From Cenococcum geophilum 1.58 (taxonomy: Eukaryota > Ascomycota > Dothideomycetes > Gloniales > Gloniaceae), in NCBI GenBank assembly GCA_001692895.1, contig KV748184.1, positions 1,240,001 through 1,304,000 of the forward strand: a stretch of DNA of 64,000 bases, given 5' to 3'. Below the pieces are notes generated by a model, which saw nothing but the letters and a program-made list of their open reading frames with translations, was not told where the DNA came from and did no database searches. Positions 21,541 to 33,850 of the stretch are shown piece after piece. Numbering within the stretch: position 1 is the stretch's first letter; each line of letters starts with the position of its first letter. Both the position numbers and the translations under genes were made by a program.

Positions 21541-23760
21541 CTATTATATATTATCTATCTATCTAACCCCTACTTTAAACTCCTAAAAAACCTTAATAAG
21601 GGAAAAACGTAACTAAAGAAAAGACGTAAGGATTACCAAAAACCTACTAAAAGCCTACTGGAAGCTTACTAGTGACTACCTAGGCTAACTTAAAAAACTC
21701 TATACAACCTTACACCTAAGCCCCTATACCAGCCTACAATCAACTATAAACATTATAGGTAACCTAGTGCCCCTAACATAGCTCCGTAAAACTATTTGGT
21801 ATATAGCTTAATATATAGGGCCTTAGCTTACCATCGTCTTTTAACTATTAAAATATAATCTATAATCGTTTTATATAATCCTCTACGTCACTAACGCATT
21901 ATTCCCGTATTTGCCTTTAGGCTATTAGATGCGGTTAAGGTATTAATTAGTTAATTAAGGAGACTTATCTCCTAAAATCTAGTGTATATGCTTTTAAATC
22001 TAATAGTCCTATACTATATATTTAGCGTAGCTCTACTACCTAGTAAACAGGAGGGACACTTTATAATAGCACCTATAGCTATTATACAATTATTAAAAAC
22101 GGTTATAACATTATTCTTTAATACTGTAGTATTATTTTAGGTATAATTTAACCTATATATATCTTTAATTGACGTCTTAATTGCCTTCCCCTAGCCACAT
22201 ACTCAGTTTTTTATAAGGGAGTAATGGTTAAATAACGTATGCTTATATTTCCTTCTTTCTAAATAATGCTATTATAACGGAGTTATATTAGTAAGGTTGC
22301 GGCTATTTACTAAAAGTGTATTAGATGGTAAAGTATAAGGACATCTTTACTTATTAAGCTGCTCCTTTTCCTTAACACCTTACTTTCCCATTATCAACCT
22401 TCATCCAATTTTAGGCGTATCTTTAATATATCATTAAGATTTTCTTTTTTATTATTAATAATTCAATATACCTCTTTATTCTCCTACTAACTGCTCTTCT
22501 AAGTAGATTCTATAGCGTATCCTAGCCCTACCTTTGTATATAAAACCCCAACCTCCACTAACTTATAACTAGTGCTAGTCCTACCTAAATAATTTTACCT
22601 ATATGTCTTTAAAAGACCAGGAATCTAATAATAGGATTCTAAAGGCTTATAATAAGACGCACTGCGTTAAATCTAATACCTTTAGTCCTTATAATTAATA
22701 TATGCGTACTAAAAGCGGCAGTTACATTAAGGTAAGCTTTTCTATCCTTAATAGATTTCCATTGCTAACTTTAAGCTTTAATAGCCTAGGCCTAAGTAGC
22801 AACGTCCCTTTAATGTCCTTAACTACTATATCGCCCGGGCTCTCTCTTATTCTAGTATAAATGCTAAACAACTTAGCCAAATTTAAGACTATACTACGGC
22901 CATCTATACTGCCTATAATTCCTAGCAAGCTAGCTAGTAACGCCTAATATAAAAGCAAGGTTAGTATACTAAGGATAGGGTAAAAGATAGGGGTAATAAG
23001 AAGAAGGTTACTGTCTACTATAGAAAGAAGTTTACGTATACGCGTTAAGTTTTAAAAGAGCATAATATAATACGTTATTAGGTAGGTTACCCTTCAGGTA
23101 CCTAGCAGATAGGTAACTAATAGTTGCCATAGTAAGGTCTTAGTAGTTCTAAACTATACCAGCCAGCCAACATCTCTATTTATTCTGGGCTTAAGCGTGT
23201 CTTTATTAACTATAAGCTTACACCACAAGAGCTTTATTAGTATTAGTTTAGACCTAATATTAGTGTTAAGCGTTTAAGAGTCTCTACTCTAGCTACACCT
23301 TATTGTCCTACCCCTGTTTTTATACCTACTTATACGCCTACNAAGGGATCTAGATCCCATTCTCGTTAGCCATTACTTAGTAGCCCAATAGATACTAATC
23401 CTACTCCTAATAATAAGGCATAGTAGCTTTTCAAATTAGGCATTTATGGTTTAGACTTTTAGGATTTGTTCTTATATATAGTAGCAATTAAGGACCTTAA
23501 TTAGGTGCTTAGAAAGGCCTCATAAGGCTTTTAGAAAGGGCTTAAAAGCCCTAGGAATAATATTCCTAGTATAGATTAATAAATAGAAATGTAATTCTAG
23601 CAAAATGCCCTATTAACTCTATACTATATACGTAAAAAGGCTAAGGACCTATTCTACCTTAGGCTGTAGCTCTATCCCTATAGTTTCTAGAGCCTATCCG
23701 TTCCATATCCAATTTAACCTATTTACTCTTTTCGCGAGCTTTCTTTATAGGTCGCGGTAA
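21540..23760. other. Unassigned RIP-mutated stretch
   Basis: Forward frames with few stops occur around 22600-23340 (for example a Lys-rich YYRKKFTYTR block near 23030, then GLKRVFINYKL near 23200), so a degraded gene or gag on the plus strand is likely. No family was recognised. A short minus-strand ORF at 22928-22722 appears to be a shadow. Confidence 0.35.
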
Positions 23761-26700
23761 CACTATAGTATTAAAGCGCTTTCTATAACTTATAGATTAT
23801 AGACCTTAGTCCCAATATTCTTTTAGAATATCTTTACAATAATTAAAGTAATTCTCTAGTTCCTATATAGAGTCCTTAGCAAGCCAGCCTAGCTATTTAA
23901 CTTTAAATTAAAGCTTATTCTTAATAGACTTATAGCGTAGTGTAGCTTTAACCTTATACCACTCGCCTACCACTTTAGGGTGTTTAATTGGGCCTAGACG
24001 GAAGTTCTTTTCCAGTAGTAGTCTATACTATAGCTCTAGTAGGTTTATATAAAACAATAGATATATATAGGCCATAAATAGGGGTAGCTAAAGATAATAG
24101 GCTAGCTTACTAATTCGTTCCTTAACTTAAAAGGGACCTAAATATCTTATATTAAGCTTCTTTAATAGTTAACAGGTCTTAATATTTATTAAACATAATA
24201 GAACCTTATCGCCTACTCTAAAATACTTATCCTAGTGCTTACGGTTATACTAAAGTCTCTACTACTCTTAGGCATCTTACAGGCTCTGCTTCACATACTT
24301 CTATTACTCTTCCCATTTCTAAAGGTATCTTTATACTCTCCAGTAAATATCCTTAGACTTCCCGGTAGGATCCTATAACTAATTATACAGCCTTAGCTAG
24401 TAATTATTAGGTATACTATTAAACCCAAATAGTTAGACGCTATAGGCAATCTAGATTAGTACATACTTATATAATACGTGTTACTTTAAATTATAAGCGT
24501 ACTCTATATACGGAAGTAGCTTATACTAGTTATCTTACTAATAGTTTAAATATATTCATAAGTAAGACTCTAGTTCCTAGTTCTAGCGTTCCATTTACCC
24601 ATCCGTTTATAGATAAAAAGCTATACTATAATAGTAGTCTATCTTTAAATAAAAGCATAGATCCGACCAGTATTGGCTTATAAAGACGCTGCCCCTATTA
24701 GTAATAATAGAGTGTAGCTAATCTACTTTAAGAAAGCATTTCTCCTTAATTAGGTTAGTAAGCTCTTATACATTAATCGTCTTATTAATAAAAAGGTATT
24801 AAATATACTTTAAAAACCTATTAATAAGTACAAGGACCAAATTATATATTTATCCTTAGCCATCTTTAAATAGCGGGAGATCTATAATAAAGTCTATAGC
24901 GTAATATTGCTATAACTTACTAGCGGGGGGAACTAATTTAAGTAAACCCTATAGCTTATACCTACGGATCTTATATACTTAATACTTCTCGCAATAGCTA
25001 ATATACTCCTTTACTTCCTAATTAAGCCTTAGCCAATAGTATTTACATTAAAGTAATTCCACTATTTTTACTTAACTATAGTGGCCGCCTAGAGGATTAT
25101 TATAATTCCTTATAAGAATCTTCTATCATAGATTTGCTTCTTATAGCACCCAAACCTTACCACCTTTACGCAGTAGGCCCATCGGGTTTAGTTCCTAATA
25201 GTAGCGCCTAGCAGCTTCCTTTCCGTTACATTTCCGGTCTACTTTTACATTAAAAATAGTATAAAAAGCGTCCCTCCGTTACACCTTATAGATAAAATCT
25301 ATTAACCTTTTAGGTGGTTCCTAAATAAAAGCTATTTTGTCCCATACTACTTTAAGTATAAGACTAGATAGTACCATAAATCTTACAACTCTTTAATACG
25401 CGTATATTAGGAAGGCCGCTACAAGGTTAAAGTCCTTTAATTATTATAGGGCTCCAAGTTCTAATTACTTTATAGCTTCGCTATTAGTTTAAGGTGATAG
25501 CTTAGTAATTAGGGATAGTGTATTACTAGGTTCTAAGAATATATTAGGGACGTCCTATCTAGGTATATTTAGACCCTTATTAGTAACGGACCGGGTACTA
25601 GCCAAAACGTCAGTAAAAACCAATAGGGCTTACACCGCCTAAGACTTAGTGCATAGAGCTATAGGTACTTAAGCATCCTATACCTAGAGCTTGTTCTATA
25701 ATATAGGGAGCAAGATATTTATTATCTATTTTCCTTCTCCCGTTTTAAAGCCTTTAGCATAGTCTAGCCGTTATAACGGTCTATTAGTAGGGTTGTTTTC
25801 CCCTAGCTTATATTTAATCTTAAAATTAAACTATATAAGCTCCTTTGCCTATCTAGCTTATTAAGGTATAAGCTCCTTTATAGTTATAAAGTAGCGTAGA
25901 TTATAGTAATCTAAAAGTATACAAGTAGTATAGCTCGCGTACTCAAGGTAGTATCGCCACTATTTAAAGCAGTTAACTATAGCTAGCAGTTCCTTATCGT
26001 GGGTATAATACCTAACTTTAGGTCCCTAGAATTTTCTACTATAAAATACTACTAGTCTTTAATAGAGCTAGGTAGCGTCCAGATGCCTATTAGGTTATAG
26101 TAGGATACCAATAAAGACAAAATTTAATATATTAGTAATTATCATTAATAGCTAATCTAGGTTAAAATGCCGCAGTAATAAAGCTTCCGTAAACTTTATA
26201 TAAAGTTCCTAAAAGGCCTCCTAAACCTTTCCGGGCTATAACTATAGCTTATACCATTTAGTTAGTCCCTTCTTAGTTTTCTTCCTTACCGCCTTTAAGC
26301 TTTTTACTCCTTTTTTACTCCTTAGGTTAGGTCTTAGGAAGCTTCTATAATATAGTTAAATAGGTATTAGGTAACGTCTAAGTAGTTATAAATAAAGCGC
26401 CTATAGAAATTAGTAAAGCCTAGGAACACTTAAATATCCTAATAGCTCTCTAGCTCCGGCTACTCCTAGATTATCTACACCCATACTAGGTCTATAACTA
26501 CACCTATAGGCGTTATAATATAACCTAGAAACTCAACCTACTTAGTGTTAAAGATATACTTTAACGCCTTAGCGTAGAGGCCCTAATTATCCAAACGTTC
26601 TAGCACTTCGCGGACGTGTTACTTGTGTTAATCTTTATCTTCTAAGTAGATCAAGATATCATCTAAATAAACGACGTATATGCGGTTAACTAGTCCCCCT

Positions 26701-27960
26701 AAGGCTCTGTAAATATATAATTAGAATATTATAGGCGTATTAGCTAGCCCAAAAGGCATCACTAAATACTTAAAGTAGCTATATTAGGTCTTAAAAGCGG
26801 TCTTCTATTTATCCCCTTCTTTAATACAGAGCCTATAATAGGCGTCTTATAAATCTAACTTTGTAAAGATCTTTACCCTAAATAGTTAATCCAGCATTTT
26901 ACTAACCAGTAGTAGTAGGTAACGGTTCTTAATTATAATCTTATTAAGACCGCGATAGTCTACATATAGCCTTATAGTTCCATCTAGTTTTAGAATAAAG
27001 AGAATTAGCGCACCTAACGGCGACTTACTAGGCCAAATCTATCCCTTTTCTAGTAAGCCATTAAGGTACTCCTATAGGATCTTAAGCTCTTTACGCAAGA
27101 GGTTATAGATAGGAAGGTTTAATAGTTATTTACCTTCTTCCAGATTAATTACATAATCATACTCTAAGTTTTATAGTAGAACTTTAGCTCTCCTACCTAA
27201 AAATACCCTTAGTAAGTCCCTTAGGCCTACTAGAATATTTAACAAATTAGGATCGCGTTTATCCTTTATATTATCGTTAGGTAGGTTCTAAAGCTCCCTT
27301 AAGATACTTATAGGCAGCGTTATACGCTATAGTGGTTGCTTATACATAGTTGCCACCATATATTATACCGTTTCGTACAGTAGCTAGTAAAGGGTAGGGA
27401 AGTCCTTAACGCAGCGCTTAAGATGCCGTAGCATACTCTCCGTATATTACTTAAGCTAGAGTAACCTATAACGGTTAAAGTATCTTATAAGATCCTCAAG
27501 ATCGCTACCTCCCTATAATATCTCCGCGACCTATCCGGTAGTTCCCTATAGGGTCTCCATTATAAAGGGGTTATTACCTATACTAGGCTTTATACCCATC
27601 TTGCTATTAAACAGGGGTTAGATCTAATACTCCTTTAAGTATAAAGCGTACACTATTTTACCTAGGGCTATATTCTCTAGGATGTCCTTTAGGCTTATTA
27701 GTAATATACACCCTTCTAAATCTTTATTATTCTACTATTTAAAGGCTCTAGTCTTAAAGCGTATCTTAAGATCTACTTCTACTAGCTAAGGGTATCTAAG
27801 GATAAGGTTATAACCTACAAAGTTAGCCGCCTAGAAGGGTTACGGGCTAACCACCTTAGTACGGTTATATATATCGGCCACTAACACTATAAGCTTATAG
27901 GCACTATATAGTTTAATTTAATACTTATTTAGGAAACCTATAATAGGTTTCCGCTATCTT
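23760..27960 (-). mobile_element. Chromovirus-type Ty3 retrotransposon relic (RT, RNase H, integrase, chromodomain)
   Basis: RT shows VVYLDDILIY at about 26650-26680, with the catalytic YLDD still intact. RNase H follows (VFYSRKF near 26030, then YYTHDKELLAIVNCF). Integrase has AIDFIIDLPLFKDG (about 24870-24900), IITNRGSVFISQYW (about 24700) and TDG-MERQN-ELE (about 24580). Next come the GPY/F motif as RYLGPF (about 24126-24148) and a C-terminal chromodomain-like block (FKVK-LGWLAKDSI and CKDILKEYWD, about 23800-23960). A chromodomain at the integrase end marks chromoviruses, whose integrases are known to aim for heterochromatin. Many stops are RIP-type. LTRs were not found, and the gag part at the 27.5-28 kb end is unclear. 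Confidence 0.85.
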
Positions 27961-27989
27961 TATAATAGGATAAGTTTATACTCTTTTAC

Positions 27990-28165
27990 TCTATTAAAAA
28001 AGAAAATGGAGATCTAACTGCCGGTTTTGGAGGGTTCTGTCGCCGTTTTTGGAGGTCGCGTTACCAAAACTCCCCGCCGCCCTAAGCCTCCTGCTTGCCG
28101 GTCTAACGTTAAGCCTCTCGCTTACCGCCCTATGCCCTTGCTTTTTAATAGGTAAACTATAATCT
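27990..28165. other. GC-rich, low-RIP island just upstream of the DUF3435 relic
   Basis: About 170 bases with CpG and CpA words (GGAGGTCGCG, CCGCCGCC, GCTTACCGCC) stand out between the chromovirus relic and the DUF3435 frame. A 71-residue minus-strand ORF (28209-27994) covers it but resembles nothing known. It could be the untouched end of an element or leader DNA of the recombinase gene; neither is proven. Confidence 0.5.
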
Positions 28166-28389
28166 TCTATGTGCCTGGCGCTAAAGCTATATAACTTTAT
28201 AACTCCCACCTTTAATCCGTTTAATCCAGGCCCCGTTTCTCTTATTCTCTACCCCCCTATCTCCTTAACCCTATATTGCTCTTTAGATCCTTCCCGCTGT
28301 TATTACCCTCTAGGTCCCTCCTGCCGCCACTACCCTAAGTTCTTTTCTAGCTCCTTAGAATGCGGCGCGCTTAATTATCAGATTATAGC

Positions 28390-30900
28390 TTATTATCTAG
28401 CGTTACTAATAATAAGTATATAGACACGGATAGCGATGGTAACAGCTATAGGACAGAACCGACTATCTTTAATAGTAATGCCGATAGTAATGCCGATAGT
28501 AACGCCGACTGTAACGCCAATAGTGGTATTAACTATAACGCTAATAGCATCGCTAAATCTAACAATGCTTGCGAAGCGCCCGCTTAAGCATAGCTTTATA
28601 AGGATTAAGATTATCTACTAGAATACTACCTTAAACAGTTAGAAGAGTTTAAGGAATCCAATTTTATAATATAGGACTACGCCGATGGCAGTATAAATCT
28701 CCTTGACCGTATTAAAGATTAATAGTATTAGTAAGTAATAACCTATTCTACGGCTTTCTCTTAGGCTTAACCTAAAGCTAACTATTTCTAAATACTGCAC
28801 CTATATAAGGAAAGACCCTAAGAAAACGTACTAAGTCCTCTTGCTTCGGCTGCTTTATAGCTTTTTTAATTAGCTCTTAAATTAGAAACAAGGAAAGGGG
28901 GGTAGGAAATAGTGCGGGATAAAGCTTTCTAGCTCGCTTGGTGTATACTAGAAGTACTATCGCCTTATATATAAGAGAGCAACTAGTAGGAAAATTGCTA
29001 GCAAATTAACCCGCTAGATATATAAGGTAATTATATTTCTAGTTAACCCTTTAGCCTAGTAAAGTAAGGTAGAGCTAAAATATCTTTTCTAGGTACTTTG
29101 GAAACTAGTAAAGAAATATAGCTTAAGTAATAAGAAGTAAGAAAAGCCCGTTATAGACGCAGAGGATCTTGCCCTAGTTTTTAAGACCAACTTAGTTATA
29201 ACGAGAAAGAGATATATAGTTGGGCAATATTGGATATAAGTCCATTTCTTACTATAGCTAGGCTTTTATACTATAAGCCGACCTAAAGCTCTCCTTAATT
29301 TATACTACCGATATATAATAGTTACACTTATTTATAACCTAGAAGGCGGGCCTTATAAGATCATGCTTAAGTTTATATTCGAATTCACTAAGGAATATCT
29401 TAGCATAAAAGAAGCGTATATTTTCTTTCTACCCTATTCCTCTTACCTTATGCTTATAGAGAACTAGTAATACTTTCCCAATTCCTAAGATTATCTTCAA
29501 CCCTTTACTCATTCTTAGCCCTTACGTCTTTCTCTTAGGCCTTCTCTTTACTAACTAAGCTTTTGTACCCCCTAATCTAATGTCCGTAAAGCAGCTTAGT
29601 AAGCTATATATTAAGCCTAGGCGTAATAAGTTACCGCTGCCACTCCGTTCAGACCTAGATAATATCCCTATATTTTAGTAATTAATTAAAACCCCCTACG
29701 GCCACAAGGTCTTACTTAACAAGCCTTTACTATACTTAACTCTTTTGCCCTAGATTAAGGACCTTAGCATAATTATGGGATTTCAGCAGGTTACGCGCCT
29801 ATATAGTCTCCGTTACGGCGCAGGCAAGGCATTTAATAAGAATAGTAAGTTCTATTATATAGAGCTAGTTCTATTAAAACCTTTCTAACGCCTATACTAC
29901 CTAGGTAATATAAGTAACGCCCTTCAGAACCTAATAATGCAGTATACTAACGCTTAAACATTCCTAAAGCACTACCTTCTGTAGCATATTAGCGTAGATA
30001 TATAGGCAATCGTTTAAGGCTTAAAGCCTTAAAAAAAGTTAATAAAAGTAGTATACCAAATAAGCCAATTAATTAACCCGCGGCGGCCACAGTACCTAAT
30101 AATAGAACAATCCTTATCAGTAAACGAGAACCCGCATATTTGTTCCTTAATTAAAGTTTAAAATAAGCTAAAGCTTAGCCTTAAGCACAAAACTATAGGA
30201 AGCATAGAATACCAAAAGCTTAGCTAAGAAATTATAAATAAAAGGCAATATTAGAGAAATGCGCTATTAGAAAATATTAAAAAGAATTAGAACAATAAAT
30301 AAGCTATAATTAATATTAAGTAGCAACTTTCCGGGGTTATATTTAGCGAGGATATTAAAGCAACCTTAAAATCCAGTAATAATAGATCGGTTAAACATAA
30401 ACGCCTTATTAAAGTAATTATGACGCTACCTAGCATATTACTAAAAGATAAGATACGTAGACGCAATAATACTATTAATGCGGTTGTAGATTACTGCAAT
30501 ATTAAGGAGGGTAGAGTATACTGGCTAAGTTATTGCTAGAGATAGTTTAGGATAGATATCGCCCTTGGCCAAGTTAAGATTAAAAAAGATACTAAGATTT
30601 TAGAAGCGGCTAAAGCGCTAGAGAGGGCAAGGTTATTCTTATATAAGGAGAAAAGACTAAAAATATGCTTTATCTACCTCGGGAATAAAAAGCTCACAAT
30701 TAGTAAGCGCATATATAAGTTTTATACTCCAGCTACTGTTATAAAACATTTCTAAGGCAGTTATCTCTCTAAACTCCTATAGTAGGGTAAGATTAGATAT
30801 AACGTTTACGAAGTAACCCTTAAGCATAAAATGTATCTTTAAAACTATGCGCTTAGTATACATAGGACCTTTTCCTAGTTATTACGCGCTTATCTTATTA
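28390..30900 (+). pseudogene. DUF3435 tyrosine recombinase relic (Starship captain family)
   Basis: One forward frame is followed for 2.5 kb. An Asn/Asp/Ser-rich start has SNAD repeated (28450-28570). Next come EYYLKQLEEFKESNF and DYADGSINLLDRIKD, typical of this family, then TRKRYIVGQY, RPKALLNL, LEGGPYKIMLKFIFEF, LSPYVFLLGLLF and GFQQVTRLYSLRYGAGKAFN. After an intron at 29845-29904 (GTAAGT, CTAAC, CTAG) comes NISNALQNLIMQYTNA, a stop, then TFLKHYLL. The last two blocks are the tyrosine-recombinase core: the Arg of LRYGAGK and the Tyr of KHYL remain, while the expected His and Arg before it have become Tyr and stop. Then SLSVNENPHICSLIK follows. Captains move Starship giant transposons by site-specific recombination; this one is inactive. 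Confidence 0.8.
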
Positions 30901-31390
30901 TTCTTTACCACTTTTTATTTTACTTTAGTCTGTTATTATCTAATTCTATTATAGTATTTAATAGAATAGATATAATAACTAGGATTTTATAATTTGTCTA
31001 AGAGGGGTAATAGGTAAGGTAAGAGATAAGGGCTCCTCTTTAGCCTTACTATATAAGCCTTACGCGTTATAAAACAAACTAAAACCAATAATCATAGACT
31101 AGAAAACGCTGCCTCCTTATATTATAGCTTAGCATTTTAACTAAGCCCTATAAAGCCTTAATCTAAGCTATATTAGGTCGGCTTAACTTTTCCACACCCA
31201 ATCTTTAATCCTCGCGTTCACTCGCATCTTGCTTTCTTCCTTATACTTTTCTCCCTAGTTATTTCCTTATTATAAGACGCGCCCGATATATTCTTAACCT
31301 CCCTATATTTATTTACTATTATACCGTCCTTATATACTAGCCTCTTTAACCTCCCCTCCCTACCTACCTACCTACCCTCCCAATATAGCT
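30900..31390. other. Gene-free stretch between DUF3435 and FunK1 relics
   Basis: A+T-rich with pyrimidine-rich plus strand near 31200-31380. No frame could be identified. It should contain the 3' end of the recombinase relic and the promoter of the kinase relic. Confidence 0.4.
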
Positions 31391-33850
31391 TTTAGCGCAT
31401 TCGCTCGTAATAGCAAATCTCTCTAGATTAGAGATAATTAAAACGAACCCTATTAGGGAAGGACTAAATAGCTTTCTTAATTTATTTAACTTAACTTATT
31501 AGGATCTAGGCATCTCTAGCTCTCTAAACTTATTGCGCCAGATAAGCAATAAAGGTAATTATTAATTTATCTATTATAGGTTCTCTCTAATATATATAGG
31601 GCTTAAAAATCTTATAGTTAACCTTATCCTGGCATTACAGAACCTTCTCGCTGCTTAACTACTCCCATCTAGCGCTGGCCGCGGTACTCTTTATAGTAAC
31701 CTTCTCTAACTTCTCCCTTTAGTTAATTCTAATGACTTTTAATATTAAACGGTTCACCCCTCTCCTAAAAACAGTTATTAATCGCGAATTAGATAAGGAC
31801 GTTTAGAGTAATACTATTACCACTATAATAGAGTCCACGCCTCCCCCCTAACTGCTACTACTCTACATTTAATAAACCCCACATTTACGTAATATAAGCA
31901 GCTTCACTAACTCGTTTAAACGTAGGGAATACATAGATTATATTCTAAAGAAGGAGCTAGGCCCTTTTTATATGGGGATTCCTAGCTTTTATAAAGCATT
32001 CTTTAAGGAAGTAAAAGGTCTTAAAGAGGCAAGCGCCGCCGTTTTTAAAAAATGCAAAAAAGGGAACAATCTACTATACGCTAAGGGCGGCTAGCATAAC
32101 TGGCCTAAAAGCGCAGAGCAAGATAATGTCCTAGAGTGGTTTAGTAGCTTAATTAAATTAATTTTAGGCTTTATAGAGGAGTATAGGTCCGCCCCAAAGA
32201 TATAATAAACGCTTATTATATATACTAAGCAGCCCTTATAAGGGTCTATAGCAAAGCAAAAACTAAACATTAGTTTTATAGATAATCCAATAGCTAGCAA
32301 AAGCTTTTAATGCTATTAGTCGCATATACTTATACTAGGAGAGCTAAAAAGTAATCTAAACTCTAATATACCCTTATAGGTATAGTTTAATTTAGGGAAA
32401 TACGTAAGAGAAGTCTTCGCCACTTAAGACACTCATTACTTTGTCTTAGGCTTTACCCTTTATAGATCTATTATACGGCTATAGAAGTATAACCGGGTAG
32501 GAGGCATTATATCATCACTATTCAATATTAATAAAGACGGACTACAATTTACCTTAGCGATATTAGGATTTCTCTAGATAAAAAAGGAGCAGCTTAGGTT
32601 TAACCCTACTATTCTAACATTAGACGGCAAATAATATATTAAGGTCGTGCGCAATAATTAGACCGAGCGTCTTATCCTTAATAAATCTATAAAGCGGGTA
32701 CGCTATATTGCCGGTTAAGCAACTACTTACTAGAAAGTATACCGTAAGGGGGACACCTCTAAGATACCCCTTATTATTAAAGACTTGTAGTAGTACCTAT
32801 AGCGCAAGGAAGAAGGTAAACTACTACATAAGGTAACGGAGAAAGAAGTAGTCAACATAGCCAGGTACTATCACCACAAAACAGTTTATATGGGCGGTAA
32901 AGAAGATAACATTTACAATAACGTCCGTAAGGGGCTAGATATTATAAGAGCGACAAACTATAAGCCAGAAAACTTAATAATGCCTCTAAAACCGGCTGGA
33001 GTAAAAATTAAAAAAGGCCAAAGTTCTAGTAGAAAGAGGTTATCCAGCTATACTAACGCCCTATTACCGCCTAGTAAGCGTATATATTCGGGCTCTCCGC
33101 CTAAAGGCGGAAGGCACCCTACAACCCTAAATTAAGTATATTAATGCGTTATTACTAAAGACTACGGAAAGCCTCTTTATGAGGTAAGCTCTTAGGCTGT
33201 AATACTTACTACACTAAAGGGTAGCATTAAAAAATACGAGTCTTTATATACGCGGGCCGGTATTATCTAATATAACATTTTAATAGGCAACCTTATAATG
33301 AACGAGGAAGACAACAATCCTTCTTAGCCGGCATTCTTAATTAACTTTAATCTTGCGATTAAGGAGTAGTAAGAAGGGCCTTTAGGAGCGCGGGGCAAGA
33401 CCAGCATAAGAGCGTTTATAGCGATTAGAGTACTCCTAGGCAAAATACACTTAGCTTAGCATAATCTTAAGTTGTTCTTTTAGGTGCTATTCTAAATATG
33501 CATTCACTATAATAGACCTAATAAAAAAGGTAATATTGTTAATAGGTTTAATAAGTGGAATTCTATAGATATGGAAGAGCTAGCTAAGATAAAGAAAGGA
33601 GAAGTAGATAATAAAGGGGATTTTCTTAAGAGTGCAGACGATAACTTTTCACCGTACTATTAGCCACTAATCCCTTAGGTTAATAGATTACAGAAGGTAG
33701 TATTTCTAGGCAGTGAGAGGCAAAAGGGAAAGGATAAAAAACTTCCTTCTTAAATAAAGGAGGTGCTTTAGGAAGCAAGGAAGGATCTAAAGGTGCTAGT
33801 AGAGTAGATAGAATAATATTTTATTATCTTATACTTTTCTATATACAAGT
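31390..33850 (+). pseudogene. Fungal-type protein kinase relic (FunK1 family)
   Basis: Long forward frames cover the FunK1 layout: HILILGELKSNL, YVREVFAT, YFVLGFTLYRS, NRVGGIISS and FNINKDGLQFTLAILGFL in the N-terminal part. These are followed by VVNIARYYHHKTVYMGGKED and RKGLDIIRATNYKPE at 32850-32970. The catalytic loop reads YNILIGNLIMNEED where HCDI-x-NNL is expected (about 33262-33315), and the DFD-type motif reads LINFNLAI (about 33338-33361). Both Asp residues have become Asn, as RIP would do. After that come RAFIAIRVLLG, FWVLFWICIHYN-like and FSPYY-PLIP. These kinases form large families in fungi; their roles are poorly known. It is inactive. Confidence 0.8.

Noticed and set aside
22722..22928. 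68-residue minus-strand ORF
   Set aside because: The plus strand shows a longer coherent frame here; likely a shadow.
28169..28621. Plus-strand ORFs with MPIVTPIV repeats
   Set aside because: The second is an out-of-frame reading of the Asn/Asp/Ser repeat that starts the DUF3435 relic; the first resembles nothing known.
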